A DNA stretch of 64,000 nucleotides from Endomychus coccineus (lineage: Eukaryota > Arthropoda > Insecta > Coleoptera > Endomychidae): assembly GCA_958510875.1 (NCBI GenBank), contig OY294072.1:1488001-1552000 (forward strand). The letters run 5' to 3'. The notes below the pieces were generated by a model that made no database searches, was not told the origin of the DNA, and saw only the letters and a program-made list of their open reading frames with translations. Made by a program: the position numbers and the translations under genes. Each line of letters begins with the position of its first letter. Position 1 is the stretch's first letter. Below, piece after piece: positions 9,242 through 19,700 of the stretch.

Positions 9242-10287
9242 ATGGACGTGGGTGTGAGTAACATGCTTAAAGAAAAACAACAATTGAAGAAAAAAATTTG
9301 GGAGTTAGCAAACGTTGTGAGGAAAAAATATATGGCTGTGAAATTGGGTAAAGCTGAAAATGATGAGATTCTAGATAATATGTTCAGGAACCTCTGGAGG
9401 AAATTGCGAGAAATGCTGAAATAATCAAACAAAATTCGTTGGTTAAACCTAAAAGTATTGTTTCTACAGCAACACAAATGGAGAACATACCAATCCCAAA
9501 TATTCTAACTGAAGGTGAAGAATTCGTATATAACCCCCAAGATACTGAGGAGGATGTGTTTACACCCGAACCTACTATCGATCAGATTCGTGAAGAATTC
9601 AGAGAACATAAGAAAGATAATGCAGCGGCTACAGAGGAGTTTCTGCAACAATACCCCACATTAGCACGTTATTACTTGGAAGGATTCCTATTGGATGATG
9701 ATGTTAAGAGATATGATGATAAAATGGGTTTGCAATATAATTCAACTTTAGACAAATGGTTCATGGGTAATCAACCTATAGAAATTGATAGTGAGAGTAA
9801 TATAATTATCAAGGGTACTCCGTTCAAAGGTACCACAGGACTGTATAATTTGATATTTTACAAAGATGTTCTACCTGATACTTACACTGTGGAAGATGGG
9901 AAAAATTACAGTCAAATGATGGAAATGACTAGTGCCCATAGACGTAATAACGATCCAGCTGATCGAATAAGATACACAGTGAAATACAAACATGTACTGA
10001 AACCATTGATTAATTCCATGAAAAAACCCAGAGCCAAAACATACACTGGAAGTGCATATATCAAAAATGATATGCTTGAATATAACGAGAAACCTATCGA
10101 ATATATTTTTTGGGATGACGTTAACGAAATGGTGGATAGACTAAGACTTCTTGTTGCATCCTCGCATGCCGGTAACCATAATGAGATAATCTCTATACTA
10201 GAAGAATTGATAGAGGCAGGGGTAATTGAACAAAAACCCGGTGTAAGACAAATTCATCACAGTTATAAAGATGGTTTCAATGGATAA
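9242..10287 (+). pseudogene. DUF8207-like protein, one frameshift (copy B)
   Basis: Starts MDVGVSNM with a lysine-rich, coiled-coil-prone N-terminus (9242 to about 9385). Compared with C, ten bases are missing near 9390, which shifts the frame; the rest reads from about 9395 to 10287. The core has TGLYNLIFYKDVLP and EMTSAHRRNNDPADR, a pattern I know from the uncharacterised DUF8207 proteins of animal genomes. An AT-rich TATATATA lies about 35 bases before the ATG. The end overlaps the fibre-like gene by 17 bases. Function unknown; a virion or assembly role is inferred from position. Confidence 0.7.
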
Positions 10288-10924
10288 GTTTGGCAGAGCC
10301 TCCTCTTCCATGTGGATATATGATACAAATGTATTCAATAATAATTTCAAACAAGTTCACGGACAAGGATTATTCCTAACGACCGATGGAAGTTATGATA
10401 TGGAAATATATGGATTGTGCAACGTAAAATCACCGAATGATGATGGAGATGTTGCAAATAAAGTATATGTTGATGAATTAACACACAAACTGAATCTGAA
10501 AACGGAAACCAGTCTTAAAGATACCTTCAATGTTAGGGTTGATAATTTGATCAAAGATATCAACAAGGATCTGGATGAACATAACTTAACGAATGATAAG
10601 GTTATTCTCAACATTGATCAACATCTGATGGACATTCAGAATAAATATAATGAAATGGGAATCTATATAAAATCAGAGTATAAAACAATCAGTGATAGTG
10701 TGAGGGAAAACAGAAATGAATTGGAAGAGGTCAATAACACATTTAACAGTATGAACATGCGTCTAAATGACATTACCAGTAAAGTGGAGGCGTTAGAATG
10801 ACGGATGACATCTGTGGAACCTTCTAAGAAGAGACCTTCATCATCCACAACAACAAAGCAGGGCTCTGTGAAACGTATATCTCCAAATCCTGTGAATATA
10901 CCCAAAAAATTAATTCTACACTAG
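10271..10924 (+). pseudogene. Fibre-like coiled-coil protein with one stop codon (copy B)
   Basis: Same protein as in A and C: head, NDDGDVANKVYVD motif at residues 56-68, long heptad-rich stretch and basic tail. An arginine codon (CGA in C) is TGA at 10799-10801, cutting off the last 41 codons; the frame beyond remains open to 10924. Confidence 0.7.
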
Positions 10925-10941
10925 ATTTCCACATTGATAAG

Positions 10942-11232
10942 ATGAGTGAAAACAAGTTGTTCATGAGCTTCATGAGCACAGAAGAAAGAACTTTTACCAG
11001 CGTCGAACATACATAAAAGGACTTCAATATAGGTGGAAGGGGTAGGAATATGCAATACGACTAGGACGATGAATCAAGAGTCAAGATTGAGATATTTGAA
11101 ACATATATTGTTAAGATTATACTTAAGTCTTTTGTATTGAGATAATTGATGAAAAAAATTATTTTGAGATCTTTGGTCTTCCTCATACCCCTCGTTAAAT
11201 AACGGTGCAATCTTGAATTCTCATCAGTCTGT
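10942..11232 (+). pseudogene. Integrase start codons and spacer, rest deleted (copy B)
   Basis: About 50 bases from ATG 10942 match the first codons of the integrase gene (reading toward VHELHKPSRK in C), then similarity jumps to the spacer that in A and C follows the integrase stop ('gtcttttgtattgagata', about 11130). About 0.9 kb of integrase has been deleted. Confidence 0.65.
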
Positions 11233-11446
11233 ATGGAAGCGTGCGTGGGAGAAGTTGTTCTCAATACGCTTATAAACAAGATCCCGTTTGAACTTCAAAT
11301 CAATACCAGGGGCAAAATTAGAAGAACGGTTGAGGAGATTCAGGGTATCAATTCATTCGATAAAGCTTGCCGTCTACACGATATTTCATGCAATATAACA
11401 CTCATAATTGTAGCCAGTTATATTTGGAATTGGTCGACTAACATTT
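11233..11446 (+). pseudogene. PLA2-like protein start fused to protease end (copy B)
   Basis: The first part (11233 to about 11390) matches the PLA2-like protein up to DKACRLHDIS; the calcium-loop region is scrambled. At about 11390 it joins directly to the last codons of the protease gene (the NTYNCGQ region, about 11389-11430), deleting the rest of both genes. The joint lies in a short sequence both genes share (CATGCAATATAACACTCATAATTG-like), so microhomology-driven deletion is likely. Confidence 0.65.
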
Positions 11447-11448
11447 AT

Positions 11449-11461
11449 TAGTATATAAATA
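11449..11461 (+). promoter_or_regulatory. TATA-type promoter motif of minor capsid gene (copy B)
   Basis: TAGTATATAAATA, a one-base variant of the 13-mer at the same place in A and C. It lies 27 bases before the preferred minor capsid ATG. Confidence 0.55.
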
Positions 11462-11487
11462 GATTGTTGATGAAGTTTTCATCAATC

Positions 11488-12225
11488 ATGTCTCAGACGT
11501 TCACTATCACGGGTAAGAGCTCTCGTTTATCTGTAGATTTCCACCCACCTGTAGAACTAGATCCTCATTCATATTATTCTATCGCACTTGTTGGCTTGCA
11601 CAATAGCATTCCGAACATTGAAGAAGGTTTTAATAAATTTTATTATGAAGATGTGAAGGGTGAGGAAAAAGTAGTAACTATACCTACGGGGTCCTACGAA
11701 TTGACAGACATCGAGGATTTCATACAAAGTGCAGTTTGTGGGATAGGAGGTAAGCAAGAAGAACGTGACCGGAAATTATCAATAAAATCTAACAACAACA
11801 CTCTACACACAGAGCTGAAGAGTGATTTTAAAGTGAATCTTATTCCTAAAGATAGTATAAGCGAACTGTTGGGATTCAGCAAAAAGAAATTGACATCTCG
11901 TGAACTACACGTATCTGATCGACCTATAAACATTATCAAAGTTCAAACTATACGCGTAGAGTGTAACTTAACCGCGGGAGCATATTATAACAATAAGATA
12001 GCTCATACGATATATGAGTTCTCACCTCTTGTACCACCTGGGTTTTCCATTGATATAGAGCCGAAGAATCTTATTTATCTACCGGTCATCAGCAAGACGT
12101 CCTTCGATAACATCACACTGAATATTCTAGATCAGAATTGGAAACCGGTAAATTTTCGTGGAGAAGAAATTATTATACGATTGGAATTGAAAAAGATCGC
12201 TAGATATTATGGCTCACAACAATAA
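11488..12225 (+). CDS. Minor capsid (penton-like) protein, copy B
   Basis: An open 245-codon frame for the Polinton minor capsid protein, a single-jelly-roll penton-base homologue. The family motif IPTGSYELTDIEDF is at residues 65-78, preceded by the conserved NSIPNI and NKFYY segments. ATG 11488 (MSQTF) was chosen because the same start is present in A and C; an in-frame ATG at 11470 would add six residues. Two codons present in A and C before NSIPNI are missing, an in-frame loss. The gene sits directly before the major capsid gene, as usual for Polintons. This is the only complete, open copy in the window. Confidence 0.88.
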   Translation: MSQTFTITGKSSRLSVDFHPPVELDPHSYYSIALVGLHNSIPNIEEGFNKFYYEDVKGEEKVVTIPTGSYELTDIEDFIQSAVCGIGGKQEERDRKLSIKSNNNTLHTELKSDFKVNLIPKDSISELLGFSKKKLTSRELHVSDRPINIIKVQTIRVECNLTAGAYYNNKIAHTIYEFSPLVPPGFSIDIEPKNLIYLPVISKTSFDNITLNILDQNWKPVNFRGEEIIIRLELKKIARYYGSQQ

Positions 12226-12305
12226 ATAATAATCCAATACTCACCACCACTCATTATATGAAAGGAATTCAACTGAGAAGGTTGCAGTAGCCATCACTTG
12301 AGAAC

Positions 12306-12521
12306 ATGGGTTTGGATTTTAGCAATAAAAGACATCTCCATAGTGGTCATCAGTCATTATCTACAACGAGCTCGAGGGAGAAGGTTGCTTCTGCATCACT
12401 GTCATTGAAGAAGGAGAAGGTTGCTTCTGCATCACTATCATTGGGAAATATAAATTTTTCGAAGTCCCTTGGTTACAATGTCGGAAAAACTTCAAATATT
12501 CAACGAGCCAAACTTCATTGA
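12306..12521 (+). CDS. Small ORF overlapping the major capsid start (copy B)
   Basis: Starts ATG (MGLDFSNKRH), 71 codons, rich in Ser/Lys, overlapping the first 44 bases of the capsid gene in another frame. B has a tandem duplication of 39 bases (KVASASLSL repeated) that keeps the frame. The C copy has the same start and reading over 81 codons (33056-33301), but the ends differ. Conservation of start and frame hints at a small basic virion protein; it may equally be leader sequence of the capsid gene. I do not recognise a family. Confidence 0.35.
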   Translation: MGLDFSNKRHLHSGHQSLSTTSSREKVASASLSLKKEKVASASLSLGNINFSKSLGYNVGKTSNIQRAKLH

Positions 12522-13680
12522 AGACATCATCCGGGAAGAAACTCATACCTACTATCCACACACAACATCTTTTGGCAACAGCGATGAAATTGAGATAATA
12601 ATCAATCAACAAGATGTGTTGGTAGATTTGGCGTCGTCTGCTTTATTCATCGAGGCAGAATTCCAGCCAGAAGCAAGTGGTGATGGTGAATGTAAACTAA
12701 CAAATAATTTCGGAGCGTTTCTCTTCGAATATATTAGTTATGAATTGAATGGAAAAGAGATAGACAAAGTACGTGATCCTGGTATTGCCAGCACCATCAG
12801 AGCTTATCTAACATATGCCAAACATGAATCTATACCTCTAGCTATTTCTGGATGGTCATTTAAGGATGCATTGAGTTCAGTCTACAATAATAAAATCAAT
12901 TTATGGATACCGTTGAATTTTCTACTAGGCCTATTCATTGACTATAACAAAGTCTTGAGTGGAAAACATAAGCTGCGCTTGATAAGGTCTCGAACCGATA
13001 ACGATTGTTATACCAATAGCACAGGTACGAAGAGGGCTTAAATAAATGTGAAGACGATAGCATTAAAAGTGCGACATGTATTTCCAAGTGATCAGGTTAA
13101 ATTTCAAATGTTGGAGAATTTGAGTGCTGAGAAGCCTATTTTGATTCCATTTCGCAGCTGGGATCTGCATGAAAATCCGTTGATGAAGGAGAGCACTCGT
13201 GACATTTGGGCTGTTAAAACATCAATGAATTTGGAACGACCCAGATATGTGATTTTAGCTTTCCAAACTGATCGAAAAAATAATCCTGTTAAGCACAGTG
13301 CATATTTCGATAATATAAACTTGCTAAATGTAAAATTATACTTGAATTCAGAGTGTTATCCATATGAAGCAATGAAATTGAATTTCACCGACCAGCAATA
13401 CGTGGAAGCATACCAGATGTACTATGATTTCCAGAAATCATTTTCAAATGAAATAATAAGCGAACCCATGTTAGATTATATAGCATTCAAGAATAGAGCA
13501 ATTTTTGTGATTGACTGTTCAAAACAAAACGATGCTATAAAGTCATCAACAGTTGAAGTCAAACTAGAGATGGAAAGTTTCCTGAATTTCCCCAAAAACA
13601 CCAGGGCTTATTGCATCATCATTAACGATCGTATAGTGGAGTATTCTCCAATTACAGGATCAGTTCGGAGTTTAGTGTGA
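12478..13680 (+). pseudogene. Major capsid protein (double jelly-roll), one stop codon (copy B)
   Basis: Position, size (about 400 codons) and conserved segments such as YISYELNGKEID and KVRHVFPSDQVKFQML identify the Polinton major capsid protein, the double-jelly-roll hexon equivalent. ATG 12478 is the first in-frame ATG (MSEKLQIF) and is shared with C. One in-frame TAA at 13039-13041 (codon 188) interrupts an otherwise continuous frame, so only this single stop separates it from full length. A poly(A) signal AATAAA follows 47 bases after the stop. The length is at the short end for Polinton capsid proteins. Confidence 0.82.
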
Positions 13681-13726
13681 AGAACCATGAATCTGTTATT
13701 ATTTTAATTCTAAATGTATTTTTCTA

Positions 13727-13732
13727 AATAAA
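13727..13732 (+). terminator. Poly(A) signal after the capsid gene (copy B)
   Basis: AATAAA 47 bases after the capsid stop, followed by a T-rich stretch. C has AATAAA at 31938-31943 (minus strand) in the same place. Confidence 0.55.
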
Positions 13733-13999
13733 TGTTATTATTATTATTTTTGGTATTTTATTTCTCTCACTTTCCCGCAAGACATCACAATAATGAACGA
13801 GCCGTTTGGTAAAGTACAGTCCCTTGGATCAACCCATCAGGATTGTAATCTAAATTTTAAATATCGCTTCAGGTCTAGAAACATAAATGTATGCAACTAT
13901 CTAATTAATAAATATAAAAGTGATTCAGATTATTATGTTATCTTTTCAATTATTATAATATGTAGTACCTAGTGGTTATAAGACAGTTTGCGGTAAATG
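13733..13999. other. Spacer between capsid gene and right inverted arm
   Basis: AT-rich, no ORF or repeat recognised. In C this place is followed by the MSV199-like and membrane-protein genes, which B lacks. Confidence 0.4.
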
Positions 14000-16470
14000 T
14001 TCTCTCTTATCTCGAGTGTTGAAGCCGATAAAGTTGTCACATTCAGAATAGCGAATATGAAAATAATAAATAACCTATCAATTCGTTGAAGCTTCTTTCT
14101 CAATCTCAAACTTGAAGAATCTCAAATAAATCTACAGGTAATAATAGTCAAACATATTCATTTAGCACCGACCAACACACAGGCCCTCGTAGGCTCGCAA
14201 ATGATAACAATGTTGCATACAAAATAGCTTTAGGCAATAAGCCGTTACATGGGAGATATCGATATGCTCAAATAAAAGGTAATAAAAGTGGGGTAATTTC
14301 TACAGCAGATATTTAACCTCAAAGATTCATCTGTTCAATGTTTGAGTCCTCATCGAACCATCATAGTTCGTGAACGATGATGCCAGGCTGTTGAATCACG
14401 TGCTAAACAAGTGTCTGAATGTTGATAATGATCGCTTATGAAGAAGATACTATAGCTCTACTCAATATTCAGACTTTTATGAAGCATGTGTTTGAATGTC
14501 ATATAGATTAGCGTTTATGAAGATATTCATATGATTATGTAAACCCGTGAACAAAAAATGTGTTTATCATTATAATATTTTACGCGAACGTATGGAGTTT
14601 GTAAAAGTCGTGATCGTGAAGGAAAATGTACAGATTGCTAATGGAGATATTTATATAATTATTATTGGTATTTTATTCCTCATCAGCCCATCATAGTTCG
14701 TGAACGATGGTGACAGGCTGTTGAATCACGTGCTAAACAAGTGTCTGAATGTTGATAATGATCGCTTATGAAGAAGATACTATAGCTCTACTCAATATTC
14801 AGACTTTTATGAAGCATGTGTTTGAATGTCATATAGATTAGCGCTTATGAAGATATTCATATGATTATTATCATTATCCACATCTATTCCTCATCATAGT
14901 TCTACCTCTTGGGGTGGTTGGGGAAATGAGTTCGATCTCTATAAAACTCCCTCGCATATATGTTTCCCATTGAAATTGAATGAATTTTATAAAAAGCTAA
15001 CTATCCTATGAAGAAATGTGTGTCGATGAAAAATGTTTTATTAGTATATTTTTGCATACTGAAAAAATTATATTAGCACATCTATATGTTTAAGATGATT
15101 AAAAATGTATTTTGTTATATAGCAATCGAGCTGTACAGACAGTTCGTGATGCGTGACATCGCTTCGTCTAGATTCTGTATACGTATTGGGCTACACCCAG
15201 CAGCAGCTAGATTTCGGATCATATTATGCGATTTACAATCAATATGATTCGAATATATACATACTACATGTGTGATTTAAAATAAAGTATTCTCATCATG
15301 TTTGAAGGTGATCGGCGTATCTTTCTTATCTCTCGAACCAGCTGTAGCTCTACCGCAAAATATGATAGTGAATATTGTTCAACCTGCGACATAAACTTAT
15401 TTGATTTATATCGGATAATTTATGAAACATACATGAATGAATATTATAGCGAATTATGTTTACTTCGGAACTAATTTTGGAAAAACATTTTATATATTCA
15501 TATTACTTTCGGATAACTTATGAAACTACTTTAACATTGAAGGATCGCGCGCATCATCACGATAATTCCAAGTTGAATAAGACGATTTAATAGTTATTCC
15601 TGCAAACGCTTCATAATATCGCTATTATGAGAAGCAGCATTTTTGTAAACTATCACATGTTAGATGTTATGGCCCTTATTGAAGACTTGTGGGGGCAGAC
15701 AATGCGCCGTGTACGATATCGTTATAACTCAGACAAAACCCTGCGACTAACGGCATGTACAAACAACATCACATTTTATTGAAGACTCCTGCAAGGTAGA
15801 TACCTCGCTGAAGACCTGCGTGATAGACATCATTATACCTGCACACTCTGTATAACCTCACATACACACCTGTCTCGTTGGAGATCGCGTGAGCTTCATC
15901 CAAATTCACATGACTAACGTCATACATAAACAATCTGTATAACCTCACATTCCATACCCATTGAAGTCTCCCAACTCCATTTTGTATACTAAAAATAATT
16001 TCCATATATGTTTAAGATGATTGAAAGTAATTTCCTTATAAACATCGCGTTTGAGAAATGCAGAAGAAGATATCATTTCCACACTGTATATTTCCATCTA
16101 TACACCCACTCCGATGAAGGAGCAGCAGCCCTCCCATGATACCTCCGATAAATACCCGCCTCTTTCAAAAACCACGTGACTGACAGCATACATAAACAGC
16201 GCCATTATAACTCTTTCAAAACCCCTATGGCTAGCGCTATGAAGTCTCACATGTCATACCTCGCTTCGTGACATACCTGCATGACTAACGTCATGTAAAA
16301 CAATTACCTGCATCATATAGACTGCAATATACTCGCACTTATCACTCAGACCGGATACCCTGCGGTTATATCTACAACATTAAAATCGCTTGTTCTCAAT
16401 TCCTCCATAGCTGAGCGGTTAAGGAGCCGGCTTTGGATTTCATTTCTCGGGTTCGATTCCCGTGTGTAGA
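14000..16470. repeat. Right inverted arm of copy B
   Basis: Reverse complement of the left arm (about 4505-7378), shorter through a missing 330-bp unit and several small deletions. Contains CATCATAGTTCGTGAACGATG palindromes at about 14360 and 14690. No gene seen. The outer end is the tRNA-like sequence at 16401-16470. Confidence 0.85.
16401..16470 (+). repeat. tRNA-like sequence with A and B boxes at the right end of the B inverted arm
   Basis: Mirror of 4505-4577. A box TAGCTGAGCGGTTAAGG, B box GGTTCGATTCC, pointing outward. One base shorter in the anticodon region than the left copy. No cloverleaf by eye. Confidence 0.55.
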
Positions 16471-16748
16471 AAAAGAAAATATTTTGATGCTGCTTTACAT
16501 TGAAGTTCTCCCTAACCTCACATATTGCTTGATGTCTACCTTGAACGATCAAGCCCTAGCCGTTTACCCGGTAACACCTAGAGGTTAGAGGCGAGACCAC
16601 ACCCTAACCGTCTACCCGGCCGGTAATACAGGGGTCAGTACTTACCGATACCTATCTGGGCATACCGCGCATGCACGAGTGTATCACTGGTTGCCTACAT
16701 CTGATAAGGCTCTCTGCCTGGCCGCCCCAAGTGCCCCCATCCCTACTT
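16471..16748. other. Junction between copy B and satellite array 1
   Basis: No gene. Holds an imperfect repeat of 'ccctarccgtytacccgg' at about 16553 and 16601 and is more GC-rich than its surroundings. It ends 'catccctact' just before the first satellite bases, weakly like an inverted AGTAG terminus. Confidence 0.4.
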
Positions 16749-19700
16749 ATGCACGAAGCGAACGAATCGTCGATCTAGAAGTTAACATTGAGTATACTAG
16801 AAATGTCATTAGTACAGCTATCGACATAAACCATGGGTTCGGATGTTCAGGAATATGTTTCAAATTTGAATCTGGGACTAAAAATGATTCTAGAGTATTC
16901 TTGGTTGAACGCGTACTCTCCTGGATCTGTAGATGTCATATCTTCAGTTTCCGAGATTAACGCGACGATGTACAAAGCGAACGAATAGTCGATCTAGACA
17001 TTTACATTGGGTATACTGAAATATTTATTAGAACAGCTATCGACATGAACTATTGGTTAAGATATTCAGGAATATGTTTTAAATTTGAATCCAAGACCAA
17101 AACTGATTCTCTGTAATCCTCGTAGCTGAACGCGTACACTCTTGAATCTGAAGATGTCATATCTCCAGTTTCCGAGAAACACGCGACAATGTACGAAGCG
17201 AACGAATTGTCGATCTGGACGTTTACATTGGGAATAATTGAATCGTTATTAGAATATTTATCGACATGAACTATAGGTCGGAATGTTCAGAGATATGTTT
17301 TGAATTTGAATCCGGGACTAGAGAAGATTCTAGAATCCTATTGGCTGAACGCGTTGACTCCTGGATCTGAAGATGTCATATCTTCAGTTTTCGAGATAAA
17401 GGCGACAATGTACGAAGCGAATGAATCGTCGATCTAGACGTTTACATTGGGTATAATCAAATCGTTATTAGAACAGATGGGTCGAGATTTTCAGAAATAC
17501 GTTTTAAATTTGAAACCGGGACTAAAAATGATGTTAAAATCCTCTTGACTGAACGCGTACACTTCTGGATCTGGAGATGTCATATCTCCAGTTTTCGAGA
17601 TAAACGCGGCAAAGTACGGAGCGAATGAATCGTCGAACTGGACGTTCACATTGAGTATACTAAAATCGTTATTAAAACAGCTATCGACATTAACTATGGG
17701 TCGGGATGTTCAGAAATATGTTTTAAATTTGAATCCGGGACTAAAAATGATTTTAGAATTCTCTTGGCTGAACGGGTACTCTCCTGGATCTGAAGATGTC
17801 ATATCTCCAGTTTTCGAGATGAATGCGATAATGCACGGAGCGAATGCGTTGTGTATATATACGTTTACATTGTGTATACTAAAATCGTTATATGAACCGC
17901 TATTGACATGAACTATGGGTGGGGATGTTACCAAATATGTTTCAAATTTGAATCCGAAACTAGAAATGATATTAAAATACTCTTGGATGAACGCGTACAC
18001 TCCTGGATCTGGACATGTCATATCTTCAGTTTTCGATATAAACGCGTTAACGAACGAAGCGAATTAATCGTCGATCTAGGCGTTTACTCAAATCGTCATA
18101 AGAACACTCATCGACATGAACTTTGGGTCGAGATATTGAGAAAAATGTTTTGAATTTGAATCCGGGACTAAAAACGATTCCAGAATCCTCTTGGCTAAAC
18201 GCGTACACTCCTGGATCTGAAGATGTCATATCTCCAGTTTTCGAGGAACACGCGACAATGTACGAAGCGAACGAATCGTCGATCTAGACGTTTACATTGA
18301 GAATAGTTGAATCGTTATTAGAAGATTTATCGCCATGAACTATAGGTCGGAATGTTCAGAAATATGTTTTGAATTTGAATGCGGGACTAAAAATGATTCT
18401 AGAATCCTATTGGCTGAACGCGTACACTCCTGGATCTGGAGATGTCATATCTTCAGTTTTCGATATAAACGCGACAACGAACGAAGCCAATGAATGGTCG
18501 ATCTAGACGTTTACATTGGGTTCACTCAAATCGTAATAAGAACAGTCATCGACAAGAACTTTGGCTCGAGATATTCAGAAATATGTTTTGAATTCGAATC
18601 CGGGACTAAAAACGATTCCAGAATCCTCTTGGCTAAACGCGTACACTCCTGGATCTGAAGATGTCATATCTCCAGTTTCCGAGAAACACGCGACAATGTA
18701 CGAAGCGAACGAATTGTCGATCTAGACGTTTACATTGGGAATAATTGAATTGTTATTAGAACAGTTATCGCCATGAACTGTAGGTCGGAATGTTCAGAAA
18801 TAAGTTTCGAATTTGAATCCGGGACTAAAAATGATTCTAGAATCTTATTGGCTGAACGCGTTAACTCCTGGATCTGAAGATGACATATCTCCAGTTTCCG
18901 AGATAAACGCGACAATGTGCGAAGCGAATGAATCGTCGATCTAGACGTCCAAATTGAGTATACAGAAATCGTTATTAGAACAGCTATCGACATGAACCAT
19001 GGTTAGGGATGTTCAGAAATATGTTTTAAATTTGAATACGTGACTAAAAATGATTTTAGAATTCTTTCGGCTAAACGCATACACTCCTGGATCTGAAGAT
19101 GTCATATCTTCAGTTTTCGAGATAAACGAGACAATCGATCTAGACGTTCATATTGGGTATACAAAATCGTTATTAGAACAGCTATCGACATGAAACGTAG
19201 GTCGGGATGTTCAGAAATATGTTTTGAATTTGAATCCGGAAGTAAAATTGATTTCGGAATCCTCTTGACTAAACGCGAAAACTCCTGGATCTGAAGATGT
19301 CATATCTTCAGTTTTTGAGTCAAACGAGACAATGTACGAAGCAAACGAATCGTCGATCTAGACATTCAAATTGAGTATACTGAGATCGTAGCGAACGAAT
19401 CGTCGACCTAGACGTTCACATTGGGTATACTCAAATCGTCATCAGAACAGCCATCGACATGAACTATTTGTTGGGATATTCAGAAATATGTTTCTGAATT
19501 TGAATCCTGGACTAAATATGATTTTAGAATCCTCGTGGCTGAACGCATACACTCCTGAATCTGGAGATGTCATATCTCCAGTTTTTGAGATAAACGCGAC
19601 AATGTACGAAGCGAACGAATCGTCGATCTAGACATTTACATTGGGTATACAAAATTGTTATTAGAACAGCTATTGAACTATGGGTCGAGATGTTCAGAAA

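Larger units (their letters stand above)
4042..16480 (+). mobile_element. Polinton copy B with long inverted arms
   Basis: Plus-strand structural cassette (8474-13680) between inverted arms at about 4505-7378 and 14000-16470. The left limit is set at 4042, where copy A is interrupted and the octamer AGTAGATG, identical to the termini of C and D, begins. The right terminus is not identifiable: inverted similarity stops at about 16470 and satellite starts at about 16749, so the outermost part of the right repeat seems lost. Integrase, protease and most of the PLA2 gene are deleted, and no DNA polymerase, MSV199-like or membrane-protein gene is present, so it would be non-autonomous. Confidence 0.7.

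Noticed and set aside
16737..16746. 'catccctact' as the right terminus of copy B
   Set aside because: Only five terminal bases match the AGTAG end, the neighbouring sequence does not pair with 4042-4387, and no target duplication fits.
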